From positions 992,001-1,056,000 of the forward strand of contig NZ_JNLE01000005.1 of the NCBI RefSeq assembly GCF_000702945.1: DNA of 64,000 nucleotides. Direction: 5' to 3'. Both the position numbers and the translations under genes were made by a program. The notes below the pieces were generated by a model, which saw only the letters and a list, made by a program, of their open reading frames with translations, was not told the origin of the DNA and ran no database searches. This document shows positions 1 to 9,066 of the stretch, one piece after another. How positions within the stretch are numbered: the first letter of the stretch is position 1; the number at the start of each line of letters is the position of its first letter. This DNA is from Clostridium sp. KNHs205 (GTDB lineage: Bacteria; Bacillota; Clostridia; Lachnospirales; Lachnospiraceae).

Positions 1-8
1 TTTATCAT
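1..8 (-). CDS. Start of a second sugar ABC permease gene (cut by window edge)
   Basis: Only the ATG and five further bases fit inside the window. The ATG at position 8 lies 21 bases after the stop of the upstream permease gene and follows a purine-rich ribosome binding site (GGAGAGAGAGG, about 12-22). In Lpl-type operons an LplB-like permease is normally followed by an LplC-like permease, which is what this is likely to be. Identity is inferred from context only. Confidence 0.45.
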
Positions 9-29
9 CTTAACCTCTCTCTCCTTTCT

Positions 30-977
30 CTACCAGATTCCCCGTTCGCCAAATTTCCTGGCAATTGAATTAGCCATCAGAAGGAAAATTACGCAAATGA
101 CTGACTGGAACAGACCAACTGCTGTGGTCAGCGAGAATTGCAGACCTCTGATACCATAAGTGTAAACAAAGGTGGATATTACATTTGATACACTTATTAC
201 TAATTTATTCGTTAAAGCAAAGGGCCTGTCAAACTCACTGCCAAGAATTCTTCCAAGGCTCATAATAAGTAAGATTACGATGGTAGGTCTTAACCCCGGC
301 AGTGTAATATGCCAGATTTTTTTCAGTCTGCTTGCTCCGTCAACAGCTGCGGCTTCATAAAGCTCCGGGTTTATACCGGTAATGGCTGCCAGATAAATTA
401 TGGTATTCCAGCCTACACTTTGCCAGATACCAAGGAAAATATATGTAAATATCCAATGGGTCGGATCGTTTAAAAACGGAATGGCTTCTAATCCCAGCTT
501 GTTCAAGAGGATATTTACAAATCCGTTGGTAGGTGCAAACAGCTGCAGGGCAAGGCCGGATATGATTATCCAGGACAGGAAATGGGGCATGTATACAATC
601 GTCTGGGTAATACGTTTAAAACGCTTAAATACCAGCTCATTTAACAGAAGTGCCAATATAATGGGTGCCGGAAAACCCAGTACCAGGTCAAGAAGGTTAA
701 GAGTCAGGGTATTACGCAGGGCATAGAGAAAGTCTCTGTTTGAAAAGGCCTTTATAAAATATTCAAAACCGTGATTAGCAGCCCATTCCATGTCCCAGAC
801 ATTTTGAACAATGCTGTATTTTTTAAAGGCAATCTGGATATAGATCATAGGAGTATACTTAAATACCAAAAAGTATGTCAGGGGAATTGCAAGAAGCAGA
901 TACAAGGTCCAGTAACGCTTTATATATGCGGCAGTCTTTCTGGTTCTTAAGGATAATTTATCTGTTGAAGTTTTCAT
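30..977 (-). CDS. Sugar ABC transporter permease, LplB-like
   Basis: Inner-membrane permease of a carbohydrate ABC importer (binding-protein-dependent transport inner-membrane family). The 315-residue protein has about six hydrophobic helices, starting with one near residues 22-45. It has the EAA loop that contacts the ATPase (EAAAVDGASRLKKIWHITLP). The ATG at 977 was chosen over an in-frame ATG ten codons upstream because AAAGAGGTG sits four bases before it. It is a paralogue of the permease at 4886-5851 and appears to open a separate operon that continues beyond the window edge. No ATPase gene is present; these importers usually share a distant MsmX-type ATPase. The transported sugar cannot be read from the sequence. 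Confidence 0.9.
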   Translation of the reverse strand: MKTSTDKLSLRTRKTAAYIKRYWTLYLLLAIPLTYFLVFKYTPMIYIQIAFKKYSIVQNVWDMEWAANHGFEYFIKAFSNRDFLYALRNTLTLNLLDLVLGFPAPIILALLLNELVFKRFKRITQTIVYMPHFLSWIIISGLALQLFAPTNGFVNILLNKLGLEAIPFLNDPTHWIFTYIFLGIWQSVGWNTIIYLAAITGINPELYEAAAVDGASRLKKIWHITLPGLRPTIVILLIMSLGRILGSEFDRPFALTNKLVISVSNVISTFVYTYGIRGLQFSLTTAVGLFQSVICVIFLLMANSIARKFGERGIW

Positions 978-1333
978 TGAACACCTCTTTCTTTGAAATA
1001 TACACATGCAGAAGTATCCCTGAGAATGGGATACTTTGTTTTATCTCCTTATGGTATTGGTTGAGGTTATTCGACTGTCTGATGGAAAAACATAGTAATA
1101 TAACTATGTATCAGACGTTTTCTCGATAGTATCTTTTGATAGTGGTTAGAATGGAAACAGAATGCAGTGATTTTATGTAAATAATTACCATTTAGATTTA
1201 TTATAACTTATAACCTTTCTTTTTACTTCTTAAATATTGCTATGAGCTTGCCACATATTGCTAAAACTAATTTAAAATCATAGTAACAATTACTATTCAC
1301 AATTAAGGTATCTATATTTATTATGATAATGCA
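978..1333 (-). other. Leader spacer with a nested hairpin
   Basis: This is a non-coding stretch upstream of the permease gene. Positions 1077-1116 form a nested inverted repeat: outer arms GTCTGAT/ATCAGAC and inner arms ACATAGT/ACTATGT. Read on the minus strand the inner hairpin is followed by TTTTT, so it resembles an attenuator or terminator about 100 bases before the gene. No convincing -35/-10 pair was found here. Confidence 0.4.
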
Positions 1334-1725
1334 GCAATATTCTTTATGAAAAATATTCATTATCAAAACGCTGCAATATTCTTTATGAAAAATATTCATT
1401 ATAAAAACGTCGCAATATTATTCATTATGAAAATGATTCATTATGAAAACATAGCAATATTTGTTATGAAAATTATTCATTATAAAAACGCTGCAATTAT
1501 CATTATGAAAATTATTCGCTATGAAAACGCAGCAATATTTGTTATGAAAATTATTCATTATAAAAACGCTGCAATTATCATTATGAAAATTATTCGCTAT
1601 GAAAACACAGCAATATTCTTTATGAAAATTATTCATTATAAAAACGCTGCAATATTTGTCATGAAAATTATTCATTATCAAAACACAGCAATATTTGTTA
1701 TGAATAATGCTGCAATATTGCTATA
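1334..1725. repeat. 39-bp tandem repeat (minisatellite), 11 core copies
   Basis: The core GCAAT(A/T)AT recurs at 1334, 1373, 1412, 1454, 1493, 1532, 1571, 1610, 1649, 1688 and 1712. The spacing is 39 bp except once 42 and, at the end, 24. All spacings are multiples of three, so both strands stay open; the plus strand would encode a 13-residue repeat (MKIIHYKNAAIFV-like). I see no ribosome binding site before the first ATG at 1346, so I treat it as non-coding. Two alternating unit variants (ending ATTTGTTATG or ATTATCATTATG) suggest growth by two-unit duplication. It lies between the terminator of one sugar-transport operon and the start of the next. Confidence 0.9.
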
Positions 1726-1822
1726 AATAATGAAGCACCTTAAAGTATGTTCTGTAGCAGATTCACCTGTCTTAATGTTCTGCTGTGTATGAGAAAACAA
1801 TACTTCTGTACGGACAAAAAAA

Positions 1823-1864
1823 CAGCCCCATCGGCTGTTAATATTATCAGGCCTGATGGGGCTG
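1823..1864 (-). terminator. Intrinsic terminator of the sugar-transport operon
   Basis: On the minus strand CAGCCCCATC pairs with GATGGGGCTG across a 22-base loop and is followed by a run of seven T. It lies just after the stop codon of the solute-binding protein gene. Confidence 0.85.
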
Positions 1865-1878
1865 TGGGTTAAAACTCT

Positions 1879-3513
1879 TTATTTTCCTTTTGCTGCAAGA
1901 TAATCCGTTAACTGGGTATTAGCATCTTCTACTACTCCATCGATTCCGTTATCTTTTAATTTCTTGATAAACTCAGGTAATGCCTGTGCCGGATCAACAG
2001 TTCCGGTACTTAAGGCAAGCGCATATTCTGCAGCTACATTTGCCAGAGCAGCCATTTCAGTCTGCTTGTTTATAGGATCATATGCCCAGCCTAAAGCAGG
2101 TATACTCTTGGCAGAGCCATAATAAGCTTTGAAATCCTCCCAGAAGTTGATATCCTGACCGTCCAGAGGAGGCAGCTGGGTTACATTACCCATACCATTG
2201 GTCCAGGGTGTATATTCAGCACGTTTATCTGTAAATTCAACCTTACCGTCTTTTAAGTTATAATGTACACCTTCTACACCGTATTCTAACAGTGTGAAAA
2301 GGTAAGGATCTGTATTTAACAGGTTTAAGAACATCATGGCACGTTCCGGATTCTTGGAAGAAGTTGAAATTGCCATCATGGCACCCTGGGATGATGTTGT
2401 ATCAACATATGCAGGTGTACAGGGAACCATATCAACTTTAAAGCCGCGCTCTGTGGTAGCCTGCACTTCATAACCAAGTGCATAACTCTGTGTTCCGATC
2501 AGATATCCACCGGTAAGCTGTTTTGCACTGCGGGTATCGTTTGCCTGGTTTGCATTACCCATAGCAGGATCAATATAACCGGCCAGGAAATATTCACGGG
2601 TCTTTTCTACGAATTTCTTATATTCAGGTGTTTCAAATTTGCTTAAGATCTTGTTGCCGTAAATGCCTTCAGCTGAAGGATCCTCAGGGTTCATATAATA
2701 GGATAACAGGTTGATGGTTCCAGAGTCACCGGTTACTATAATAGAGTTATTTACCATTCTCTCTAATACGGCACCTTCAACTAACAGAGGATAAAAGTCT
2801 GCGCCTTCTCCTTCTTTTACCTTCTTAAGGATATCTCCGAAGCTGTAATAATCTGCATTCTTAATATCATCAACAGTATATCCATATTTCTCAAGAAGAG
2901 GCACATTTATGTCCCAGCAATTCTGTGTTGCAATATCTTTATAGCCGGGTACTGCATATACACCATAACCGTCAGAACCATTGATCTTGGCACCATCTGT
3001 AAGTACGGTAGGCAGCTGTTTCCAAAGATCCGGCGCATACTTCTCAATCAGGTTGTTATTCGGATCATCCAGACGAACCCATGCACCTTTTTTTGCAAAG
3101 GCATTGTATTCATCAGCACTCCAGGAACAGGTAAAATAAATGTCTACGTCATCACCACCGTTAATGGCAAGAGTTACGTTGTCATTAAAATCACCCCAGG
3201 TTCCCCAGATAGGTTCAAGAGTTACATTGAGCTTTTCTTTTAAATATTCGTTGGCTTTTGCAAGAACTTCTGTGTCATCGGTAACATTACTTCCATGGAG
3301 ATACCATTTTAAGGTAACCGGCTGGGAAATGTCTGCAGCAGCTGATTCCGTTTCAGTGCCTGCAGTATCTGTCTCACTGCCGGACTCCGTAGAAGAGCCC
3401 TTATTTGTACTTCCCGTGTCATTTCCGGAAGTCTTTTCGGTGTTGCTCTTTCCGCAGGCCGCCAGAGAAAATACCAGCACCAGGACAAGAAGCATTGATA
3501 GTACCTTTTTCAT
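1879..3513 (-). CDS. Sugar ABC transporter solute-binding lipoprotein, LplA-like
   Basis: Extracellular lipid-anchored binding protein that delivers an oligosaccharide to the permeases encoded just upstream. The 544-residue protein starts with a lipoprotein signal: hydrophobic residues 5-18, then the lipobox LAAC with Cys20. A Ser/Thr/Glu-rich linker to about residue 60 precedes the family-1 binding fold. The C-terminal region (WAYDPINKQTEMAAL onward) resembles the DUF3502 domain of large LplA-type binding proteins. AAGGAGG lies at good distance before the ATG. It is the last gene of the operon 5851-1879 and is followed by a strong terminator. The ligand is not deducible; uptake of hemicellulose oligosaccharides would fit the nearby xyloglucanase but is only a guess. 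Confidence 0.93.
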   Translation of the reverse strand: MKKVLSMLLVLVLVFSLAACGKSNTEKTSGNDTGSTNKGSSTESGSETDTAGTETESAAADISQPVTLKWYLHGSNVTDDTEVLAKANEYLKEKLNVTLEPIWGTWGDFNDNVTLAINGGDDVDIYFTCSWSADEYNAFAKKGAWVRLDDPNNNLIEKYAPDLWKQLPTVLTDGAKINGSDGYGVYAVPGYKDIATQNCWDINVPLLEKYGYTVDDIKNADYYSFGDILKKVKEGEGADFYPLLVEGAVLERMVNNSIIVTGDSGTINLLSYYMNPEDPSAEGIYGNKILSKFETPEYKKFVEKTREYFLAGYIDPAMGNANQANDTRSAKQLTGGYLIGTQSYALGYEVQATTERGFKVDMVPCTPAYVDTTSSQGAMMAISTSSKNPERAMMFLNLLNTDPYLFTLLEYGVEGVHYNLKDGKVEFTDKRAEYTPWTNGMGNVTQLPPLDGQDINFWEDFKAYYGSAKSIPALGWAYDPINKQTEMAALANVAAEYALALSTGTVDPAQALPEFIKKLKDNGIDGVVEDANTQLTDYLAAKGK

Positions 3514-3826
3514 AAATATAATCCTCCTTTATATTCTTTATTATAGGAACAAAAAATCATCCCTGTAATCAACTTTATGACAGAGCTAAGTCTGCCTTTT
3601 ACCGGAAACAAGCACAATTCCGATAATTTAAAAGGATAAGGAACCTCCATATCTTTATAACTCCCAACTGTACCTTGGCACACAGACAGTTATGAGGTTA
3701 ATGATTTATCTTTTCATACAAACCCTTATGGGTATGCTATAGCACTCGCTTAAATCTAATATAATATCTACGGTTTGCCGGGATAACGCATACAATGCTT
3801 GTAAGGCTTGTGTTGGATTATGTCTT
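3514..3826 (-). other. Spacer between permease and binding-protein genes
   Basis: This 313-bp non-coding gap lies inside the transport operon. A perfect minus-strand TATAAT is present at 3545-3540, but only a poor -35 (TTACAG) sits 17 bases upstream of it. It could give extra transcription of the abundantly needed binding protein. No clear terminator or riboswitch-like structure was seen. Confidence 0.35.
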
Positions 3827-4765
3827 TTATCCCTTTACCGATCCCACTGTAAGTCCTGATATGATGTAACGCTGGAAAAACGGATAAGCACAGGCAATAG
3901 GCAGTACGATTAATACAACCAGGGACATACGTAAGGTATCCTGAGGGATGGAGCTCATGATCTTGGCTGCTTCAGCACCTATAATGGAACTATTTTTCAC
4001 CAGGAAGTCCGCTTGATTCTGCATTCTCATCAAAAGATATTGAAGAGGAATATAATGAGCATCCCTGACGTAAAGCATGGGAATAAACCATTCATTCCAG
4101 AATGCCAGTGCATTTAACAACGCTATGGTGGCAATGCCGGGTTTTGATATGGGTACAATTATCTTAAACAAGGTATTGTACTCTCCGCTTCCGTCAATAG
4201 CCGCAGACTCAATTAATTCTGTAGGAACTGAGGACTGAAAAAAGGTCCTCATAATGATTATGTTAAAAGGGTTTACTAACATGGGTACAATCATTGCCGC
4301 ATAATTATCACTTAAACCGAGCATTATCTTACACACCATATAGGTAGGTGCAAGTCCTCCGCCAAAAAGCATGGTGAAGAAGCTGAAGAAAGTGAAAAAG
4401 GTACGGTATTTAAAATCCTTACGAAACAGTGCGTAAGAATATAATACGCACATTAAGACACTAAGCCCGGTACCAAGAATTGTTACAAAGAAACTGTTAA
4501 AATAGGATCTCCATAGCTGATCGCCTAAATCGATCACATACTTATAGGCTTCCAGGGACCAGGTCTGCGGGATAAAGGAGAACCCGATGTTTCTGATACT
4601 GTCCTGGGAGCTGAAGGATATGATTACTACAAATAGAAATGGGATAATGCACATAAGGCAGAATAACCCCAGAATGATATTTATAATTACTTCAGCTGTC
4701 AGGCTAACTGAATTCAATCTTCTTTTCCTGCCGCTAATATTGACTGTATCTCTAGCAGAACTCAT
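3827..4765 (-). CDS. Sugar ABC transporter permease, LplC/AraQ-like
   Basis: Second inner-membrane permease of the importer, 312 residues. A basic N-terminal tail precedes about six transmembrane helices (first near residues 26-52). The EAA-type loop ESAAIDGSGEYNTLFKIIVP is near residues 185-205. The C-terminus ends GLTVGSVKG, which is typical of LplC-like carbohydrate permeases. A GGGGGT sequence serves as ribosome binding site. It is the middle gene of the permease-permease-binding protein operon, 120 bp after the LplB-like gene, and probably forms a heterodimer with that product. Confidence 0.93.
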   Translation of the reverse strand: MSSARDTVNISGRKRRLNSVSLTAEVIINIILGLFCLMCIIPFLFVVIISFSSQDSIRNIGFSFIPQTWSLEAYKYVIDLGDQLWRSYFNSFFVTILGTGLSVLMCVLYSYALFRKDFKYRTFFTFFSFFTMLFGGGLAPTYMVCKIMLGLSDNYAAMIVPMLVNPFNIIIMRTFFQSSVPTELIESAAIDGSGEYNTLFKIIVPISKPGIATIALLNALAFWNEWFIPMLYVRDAHYIPLQYLLMRMQNQADFLVKNSSIIGAEAAKIMSSIPQDTLRMSLVVLIVLPIACAYPFFQRYIISGLTVGSVKG

Positions 4766-4885
4766 AATATTACCCCCAACCTGCCTTTAAATAAACCGGC
4801 AGGGCCATAACTTTCGCTTCAGAAAGTATACAGCATCCTTTCTTTCTTTTATCCAAATCTGTCAATCTCAGCAAAGTTACTTGTT

Positions 4886-5851
4886 TTAGAACAGGCTGCT
4901 CTCTTTGTCTACTTTTCTAACAATTGTATTAGTAACCATAATACAGATAAAACCGATGATATTCTGCATAAGGCTGGCAGCGGTACTCATGCCTTCACTG
5001 TGAGTGGACATTAAGGTACGGTATACATAAGTATCAATAACCTGTGTGGCAGGAAACAGAGGTCCTGAATTCATAGGAACACTATAGAAAAGTCCAAAAT
5101 CCGCATTAAAGATCTTACCTACATTCATAATAAACAGGATGATTATCATTGTTTTCAGATGAGGAACCGTAACATACCAAACCTGCTGCCATTTACTGGC
5201 ACCGTCGATTCCTGCTGCTTCATATTGTGAGGTGTCAATACCCGTAATGGCTGCCAGGTACAGGATTGTTGAATAACCGATATTCTTCCACAAGCTTGCC
5301 AGGGTCAGTATAAAAGGCCAATAGGAGGGGTTATTATACCAGTTAATAACCTCCATTCCGTGTGACTTCTGGAAATTTACGATTAAACCTCTGGTGGGGT
5401 CTAAAAATGCCAGGACAAAATAACTTGCTACTACCCAGCTAAGAAAATAAGGAAAGAACATTAAGGTCTGATATGTCTTTGCCAGAAATTTTTTCGTTAT
5501 TTCATTTAACATAACGGCAAAGCTCACAGCTATGAGAATTCCAAGTAAAATCCAGAGTGCATTATATCCCAGTGTATTGCGTATCATTACCCAGGAATCC
5601 GATGTAGCGAACAGGAATTTAAAATTCTTAAAACCCACCCATTCACTATGCAGGATATTATTAATCAGCGAAGGGTCCTTGCTATATATTTTGTACTCCT
5701 TAAAGGCAATTACAATACCAAACATCGGCAAGTAACGCAGCAGAATGAGCCAAATGGCTCCGGGAGCTACCATACTGAGCAGCACTAAGGTTTTTTTATA
5801 TTTGGTAAAACCTTTTAATTTCTCTCCTGCTCCGGCTGTTAACTTAAGCAT
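4886..5851 (-). CDS. Sugar ABC transporter permease, LplB-like
   Basis: First gene of the intact sugar-transport operon, encoding a 321-residue inner-membrane permease. About six helices are visible, and the ATPase-contact loop is EAAGIDGASKWQQVWYVTVP. A clear AGGAGG stands eight bases before the ATG. It is closely similar in layout and motifs to the permease at 30-977, so the two operons arose by duplication or recruitment of the same transporter type. The ATPase is absent from the operon. Confidence 0.93.
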   Translation of the reverse strand: MLKLTAGAGEKLKGFTKYKKTLVLLSMVAPGAIWLILLRYLPMFGIVIAFKEYKIYSKDPSLINNILHSEWVGFKNFKFLFATSDSWVMIRNTLGYNALWILLGILIAVSFAVMLNEITKKFLAKTYQTLMFFPYFLSWVVASYFVLAFLDPTRGLIVNFQKSHGMEVINWYNNPSYWPFILTLASLWKNIGYSTILYLAAITGIDTSQYEAAGIDGASKWQQVWYVTVPHLKTMIIILFIMNVGKIFNADFGLFYSVPMNSGPLFPATQVIDTYVYRTLMSTHSEGMSTAASLMQNIIGFICIMVTNTIVRKVDKESSLF

Positions 5852-6242
5852 ATTTTGTCCTCCTGTAGTCTTTTATTGATATCTGACGCAAACCACTGTT
5901 TACACTAAGTTTACATGATTTATTCGTAATAGTAACGGTATGCATTTGTTATTATTTGTTTATATATGTGAATAGTGATATATTTGATTGATTAGTTAAA
6001 ATATTTTTGTGCTTATTTAACAGAACACCAGGTAATTATTGTAATTCGTACCAATTTATTTGAAATTCCTGTGAATCGATTGTAAGAAATAAGAAAATAT
6101 GATAAGATACTATCTTGTAGGTATTATATAGCAATTTGTTTTTAGAAATCTGTTTGGATAAACCAGAGAGAGCCTGAATAGTTTATGCCGGGCTGGATAT
6201 TCCATTTAGCGGAATTTTTCGAGATACCTCAAGTGTGATTAT
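5852..6242. other. Divergent promoter spacer
   Basis: Non-coding region between the minus-strand transport operon and the plus-strand dehydratase gene. A plus-strand promoter candidate is TTGTAA at 6080-6085 and TAAGAT at 6103-6108, 17 bases apart. The -10 box overlaps a small palindrome AAGATA-C-TATCTT (6104-6116). No convincing minus-strand promoter was identified by eye. Confidence 0.35.
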
Positions 6243-6520
6243 AACTGCCGGGTGATGTTGGTTTTTATAACGCAGGAGGCTGCTGAATATGGCGTTCAAT
6301 ACAGTGCAATAATTCTCCCAAATATCAGGAGCGTGGTTTTTGGACTGCTGGGTAGTGCTGAGTTTTTAAGCCATCGTATAGAAGGCTGCTAAGTATGGAA
6401 TTCAATATGGTGCAATGATTCTCCCAAATATCAGGAGCGTGGTTTTTGACTGCTGGGTGGTTCTAGGTTTTTAAACGCCGCATAGAAGGCTGCTAGTATG
6501 GCATTCAGTACGGTGCCCTA
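6243..6520. repeat. About 105-bp imperfect tandem repeat upstream of the dehydratase gene
   Basis: The segment AGGCTGCTGAATATGG starts at 6277 and recurs as close variants at 6383 and 6487, giving 106- and 104-bp units. A partial unit (CTGCCGGGTGATGTTGG..., variant of CTGCTGGGTAGTGCTGA) precedes the first. Each full unit contains TTCTCCCAAATATCAGGAGC, a small CTCC/GGAG hairpin, followed by GTGGTTTTTG. The array ends about 50 bases before the gene, in its probable 5' leader. Confidence 0.8.
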
Positions 6521-6567
6521 AATTTCAGTCACGCCCTAAGAAAAGAAAATAATATAAGGTGAAATAG

Positions 6568-8484
6568 ATGAAGAAATTTATAGCAGATCGAAAGCTTTTT
6601 ATAAGGAGACTTTTTCTTATAATATTGGATGCTCTGTTCATTAACCTGGCATCTTTTGTGGCGTTAATGATACGTTTTGATTTTCGTATCAGTCAGGTGC
6701 CGACTAATTATTCAGAAGCAGTTCTTAGTTATGTGTTTATTAATACCCTGCTGACTATTGGTATTTTTGCGGTTTTCAGGCTTTATAACAGTTTGTGGAA
6801 ATATGCAGGTATTGACGAGCTTACCAATATTCTTTTTGCCTGTGTAACAGCTGGTGCTGTACAGTTAACAGCCATGCACTTTTTCTTAAAGATTCATGTT
6901 CCAAGAAGCTTTTACCCTTTAAGTACTCTCTTTTTATTACTATTTGTTACTCTCGGACGTTTCTTTTATCGTTATGTCAGAAGACTGTCCAGACGAAATT
7001 TTGGCGTGGTAAAGGAACGTATTATGATAATCGGTGCCGGTGAGGCCGGCAGTTATATCATTCGTGAAATTACCAGCAGCGTATATATAAACGGCAGTGT
7101 TGTCTGTGCCATTGACGATGATAAGAATAAATTAGGCAGCTATATTCAGGGTGTTAAGGTCGTAGGCGACAGAACTAAGATCCTTGAGTCCGTTGAAAAA
7201 TATGAGATTACAAATATCATTATTGCAATTCCTTCAGCCAGTCAGAAAACCATCCGCCAGATACTGGAGGTCTGTAAGCAGACTAATTGTAAGCTTAAGA
7301 TCCTCCCCGGCATGTATCAGCTAATTAACGAAGATATCAGCATTACGAAATTAAGAGATGTTGAAATCGAAGACCTTCTTGGCCGCGATCCGGTTAAAAT
7401 TGATATGGACGAGGTTATGGGTTATGTTAGTGGAAAGGTCATATTAGTTACAGGGGGCGGCGGTTCCATCGGAAGTGAGCTGTGCAGGCAGTTAGCAGGC
7501 CATAAACCAAAACACCTGATTATACTTGATATCTATGAAAACAATGCCTATTCTATTGAACAGGAGCTAAAGAATACACATCCTGAGCTGAATCTGACTG
7601 TGCTTATTGCCTCTGTTAGAAATACCAAACGAATACATACAATAATGGACAGATTCCGCCCTGATATCATTTATCATGCTGCTGCTCACAAGCATGTACC
7701 TTTAATGGAGGCAAGCCCCAACGAAGCGGTTAAGAATAATGTTGGAGGTACCTATAAGATGGCAATGGCGGCTCATCTGTTTGGAGTAAAGAAGTTTATA
7801 CTTATATCCTCTGATAAAGCTGTTAATCCTACAAATGTCATGGGTGCCTCAAAGCGTATCTGTGAGCTTATAATTCAATCTTTTCAAAAGAAATCCGATA
7901 CCGAATTCGTTGCCGTAAGATTTGGTAACGTGCTGGGCAGTAACGGCAGTGTTATTCCTCTGTTCAAGGAACAGATATTAAGAGGCGGACCCGTGACGGT
8001 TACCCATCCGGATATTATACGTTATTTTATGATTATACCTGAAGCAGTATCACTGGTGCTGCAAGCAGGTGCTTATGCCAAAGGCGGAGAAATCTTTGTT
8101 CTTGATATGGGTGAGCCGGTAAGGATTGCTGATCTTGCAGAGAATCTTATTCGCTTATCGGGCTATGAACCCGGAAGGGATATTGAAATTGAGTATACGG
8201 GTCTTCGACCCGGTGAGAAATTGTATGAAGAGCTCTTAATGGATGAAGAAGGACTTACTACAACTGCTAATAAATTAATTTATATTGGAAAGCAAATTGA
8301 TATTGATGCGGAGGATTTTCTAAAGAAAGTCCTGGAACTGGACAATGCCGCAAAAGAGGAAGCGGAGGATATCAGAGAGCGGATTATGGAGTTGATACCT
8401 ACTTACCATCCAGAGAATGCAGGTGCTGAGGGTGGAAGCGGTGATAGAATTGCAATGACTTATGTGGCAGCAAGCAGAGAATAA
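6568..8484 (+). CDS. Membrane UDP-sugar 4,6-dehydratase (PglF/WbpM/CapD family)
   Basis: Converts a UDP-HexNAc, most likely UDP-GlcNAc, to a 4-keto-6-deoxy sugar, the first step towards deoxy-amino sugars of surface glycans. The 638-residue protein has four N-terminal transmembrane helices (about 10-130), a CoA-binding-like Rossmann domain (GAGEAGSYI near 156) and an extended SDR domain with the NAD(P) motif TGGGGSIG near 295. The usual YxxxK catalytic motif is replaced by MxxxK (VMGASKR near 425), as is typical of this family. The start codon follows AAGGTG. It is a single gene on the plus strand; it may feed the glycopolymer clusters at 16-39 kb, but this is inferred. Confidence 0.93.
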   Translation: MKKFIADRKLFIRRLFLIILDALFINLASFVALMIRFDFRISQVPTNYSEAVLSYVFINTLLTIGIFAVFRLYNSLWKYAGIDELTNILFACVTAGAVQLTAMHFFLKIHVPRSFYPLSTLFLLLFVTLGRFFYRYVRRLSRRNFGVVKERIMIIGAGEAGSYIIREITSSVYINGSVVCAIDDDKNKLGSYIQGVKVVGDRTKILESVEKYEITNIIIAIPSASQKTIRQILEVCKQTNCKLKILPGMYQLINEDISITKLRDVEIEDLLGRDPVKIDMDEVMGYVSGKVILVTGGGGSIGSELCRQLAGHKPKHLIILDIYENNAYSIEQELKNTHPELNLTVLIASVRNTKRIHTIMDRFRPDIIYHAAAHKHVPLMEASPNEAVKNNVGGTYKMAMAAHLFGVKKFILISSDKAVNPTNVMGASKRICELIIQSFQKKSDTEFVAVRFGNVLGSNGSVIPLFKEQILRGGPVTVTHPDIIRYFMIIPEAVSLVLQAGAYAKGGEIFVLDMGEPVRIADLAENLIRLSGYEPGRDIEIEYTGLRPGEKLYEELLMDEEGLTTTANKLIYIGKQIDIDAEDFLKKVLELDNAAKEEAEDIRERIMELIPTYHPENAGAEGGSGDRIAMTYVAASRE

Positions 8485-8606
8485 TTTATTCTACTTGCCG
8501 TCAGTGTTTTTATGAAAAATAATTACGTGAGAATTCTTAAGAATAATTCTTTTGCATCATTTCAGGCTTGTATGATACAATGTTTATGAAAGGAGGTAAA
8601 GATAAA

Positions 8607-8945
8607 ATGGAAGCAGAATTAAAGAGTATGTTAACTCAGATAATGCAAGATGTCAGAAGTACAAAAGATGATGTTGCTTCTTTGAAGGAAGACGTTTCGG
8701 CTTTGAAGGAAGACGTTTTTGTTTTGAAGGAAGACGTTTTTGTTTTGAAGGAAGACGTAGGTTCCTTAAGAAAAGAAATGGATATTGTAAATTATAAGCT
8801 CGACATGCACAGTGACAAGATTGAGAGTCTTGAACTTCGAGTACGTATGTCAGAATCTAATGTCCGAAAGGATATCAAAAAGCTGTCTGATGAAAATGAG
8901 ACTATCATTGAAGTATTAAAACAAAGTCAACTATTACCCCGATAA
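8607..8945 (+). CDS. Small coiled-coil protein of unknown function
   Basis: I do not recognise a family. The 112-residue protein is almost entirely heptad-repeat coiled coil: four successive heptads of the type LKEDVxx, then a second amphipathic helix (MDIVNYKLDMHSDKIESLELRV). It has no signal peptide and no membrane segment, so it is probably cytoplasmic. The start at 8607 was chosen because AAAGGAGG (8589-8596) lies ten bases upstream; an in-frame ATG at 8568 would place this site inside the gene. A terminator follows immediately, so it is the last or only gene of its unit. Confidence 0.75.
   Translation: MEAELKSMLTQIMQDVRSTKDDVASLKEDVSALKEDVFVLKEDVFVLKEDVGSLRKEMDIVNYKLDMHSDKIESLELRVRMSESNVRKDIKKLSDENETIIEVLKQSQLLPR
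8681..8764 (+). repeat. Four 21-bp in-frame repeats coding for coiled-coil heptads
   Basis: TTTGAAGGAAGACGT recurs at 8681, 8702, 8723 and 8744, exactly 21 bp apart. The third and fourth units are nearly identical at DNA level (both flanked by TTTTTGT), pointing to recent copy-number change. Each unit encodes one heptad, so gain or loss lengthens the coiled coil without breaking the frame. Confidence 0.9.
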
Positions 8946-8956
8946 TATAATTTTCA

Positions 8957-8996
8957 AAAAGCCGGCTGCTTCTCTTAACAAGTGCAACCGGCTTTT
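8957..8996 (+). terminator. Intrinsic terminator after the coiled-coil gene
   Basis: AAAAGCCGG (8957-8965) pairs with CCGGCTTTT (8988-8996); the flanking CTGC and GCAA may add a little. The A-run/T-run symmetry means it could act on both strands. Confidence 0.8.
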
Positions 8997-9066
8997 CATA
9001 TCCTATATACCAAGTATATTTCATAATCTATTTCGTACTATTTAAATAACTATATATCCTAAATAA

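Noticed and set aside
1334..1725. CRISPR array
   Set aside because: The whole 39-bp unit repeats, with no constant repeat plus unique spacer pattern and no cas genes nearby. The same holds for the 23-bp and 28-bp arrays.
1346..1726. Plus-strand gene for a 126-residue repeat peptide
   Set aside because: No ribosome binding site, extreme repetitiveness, and the opposite strand is open as well. Kept only as a finding.
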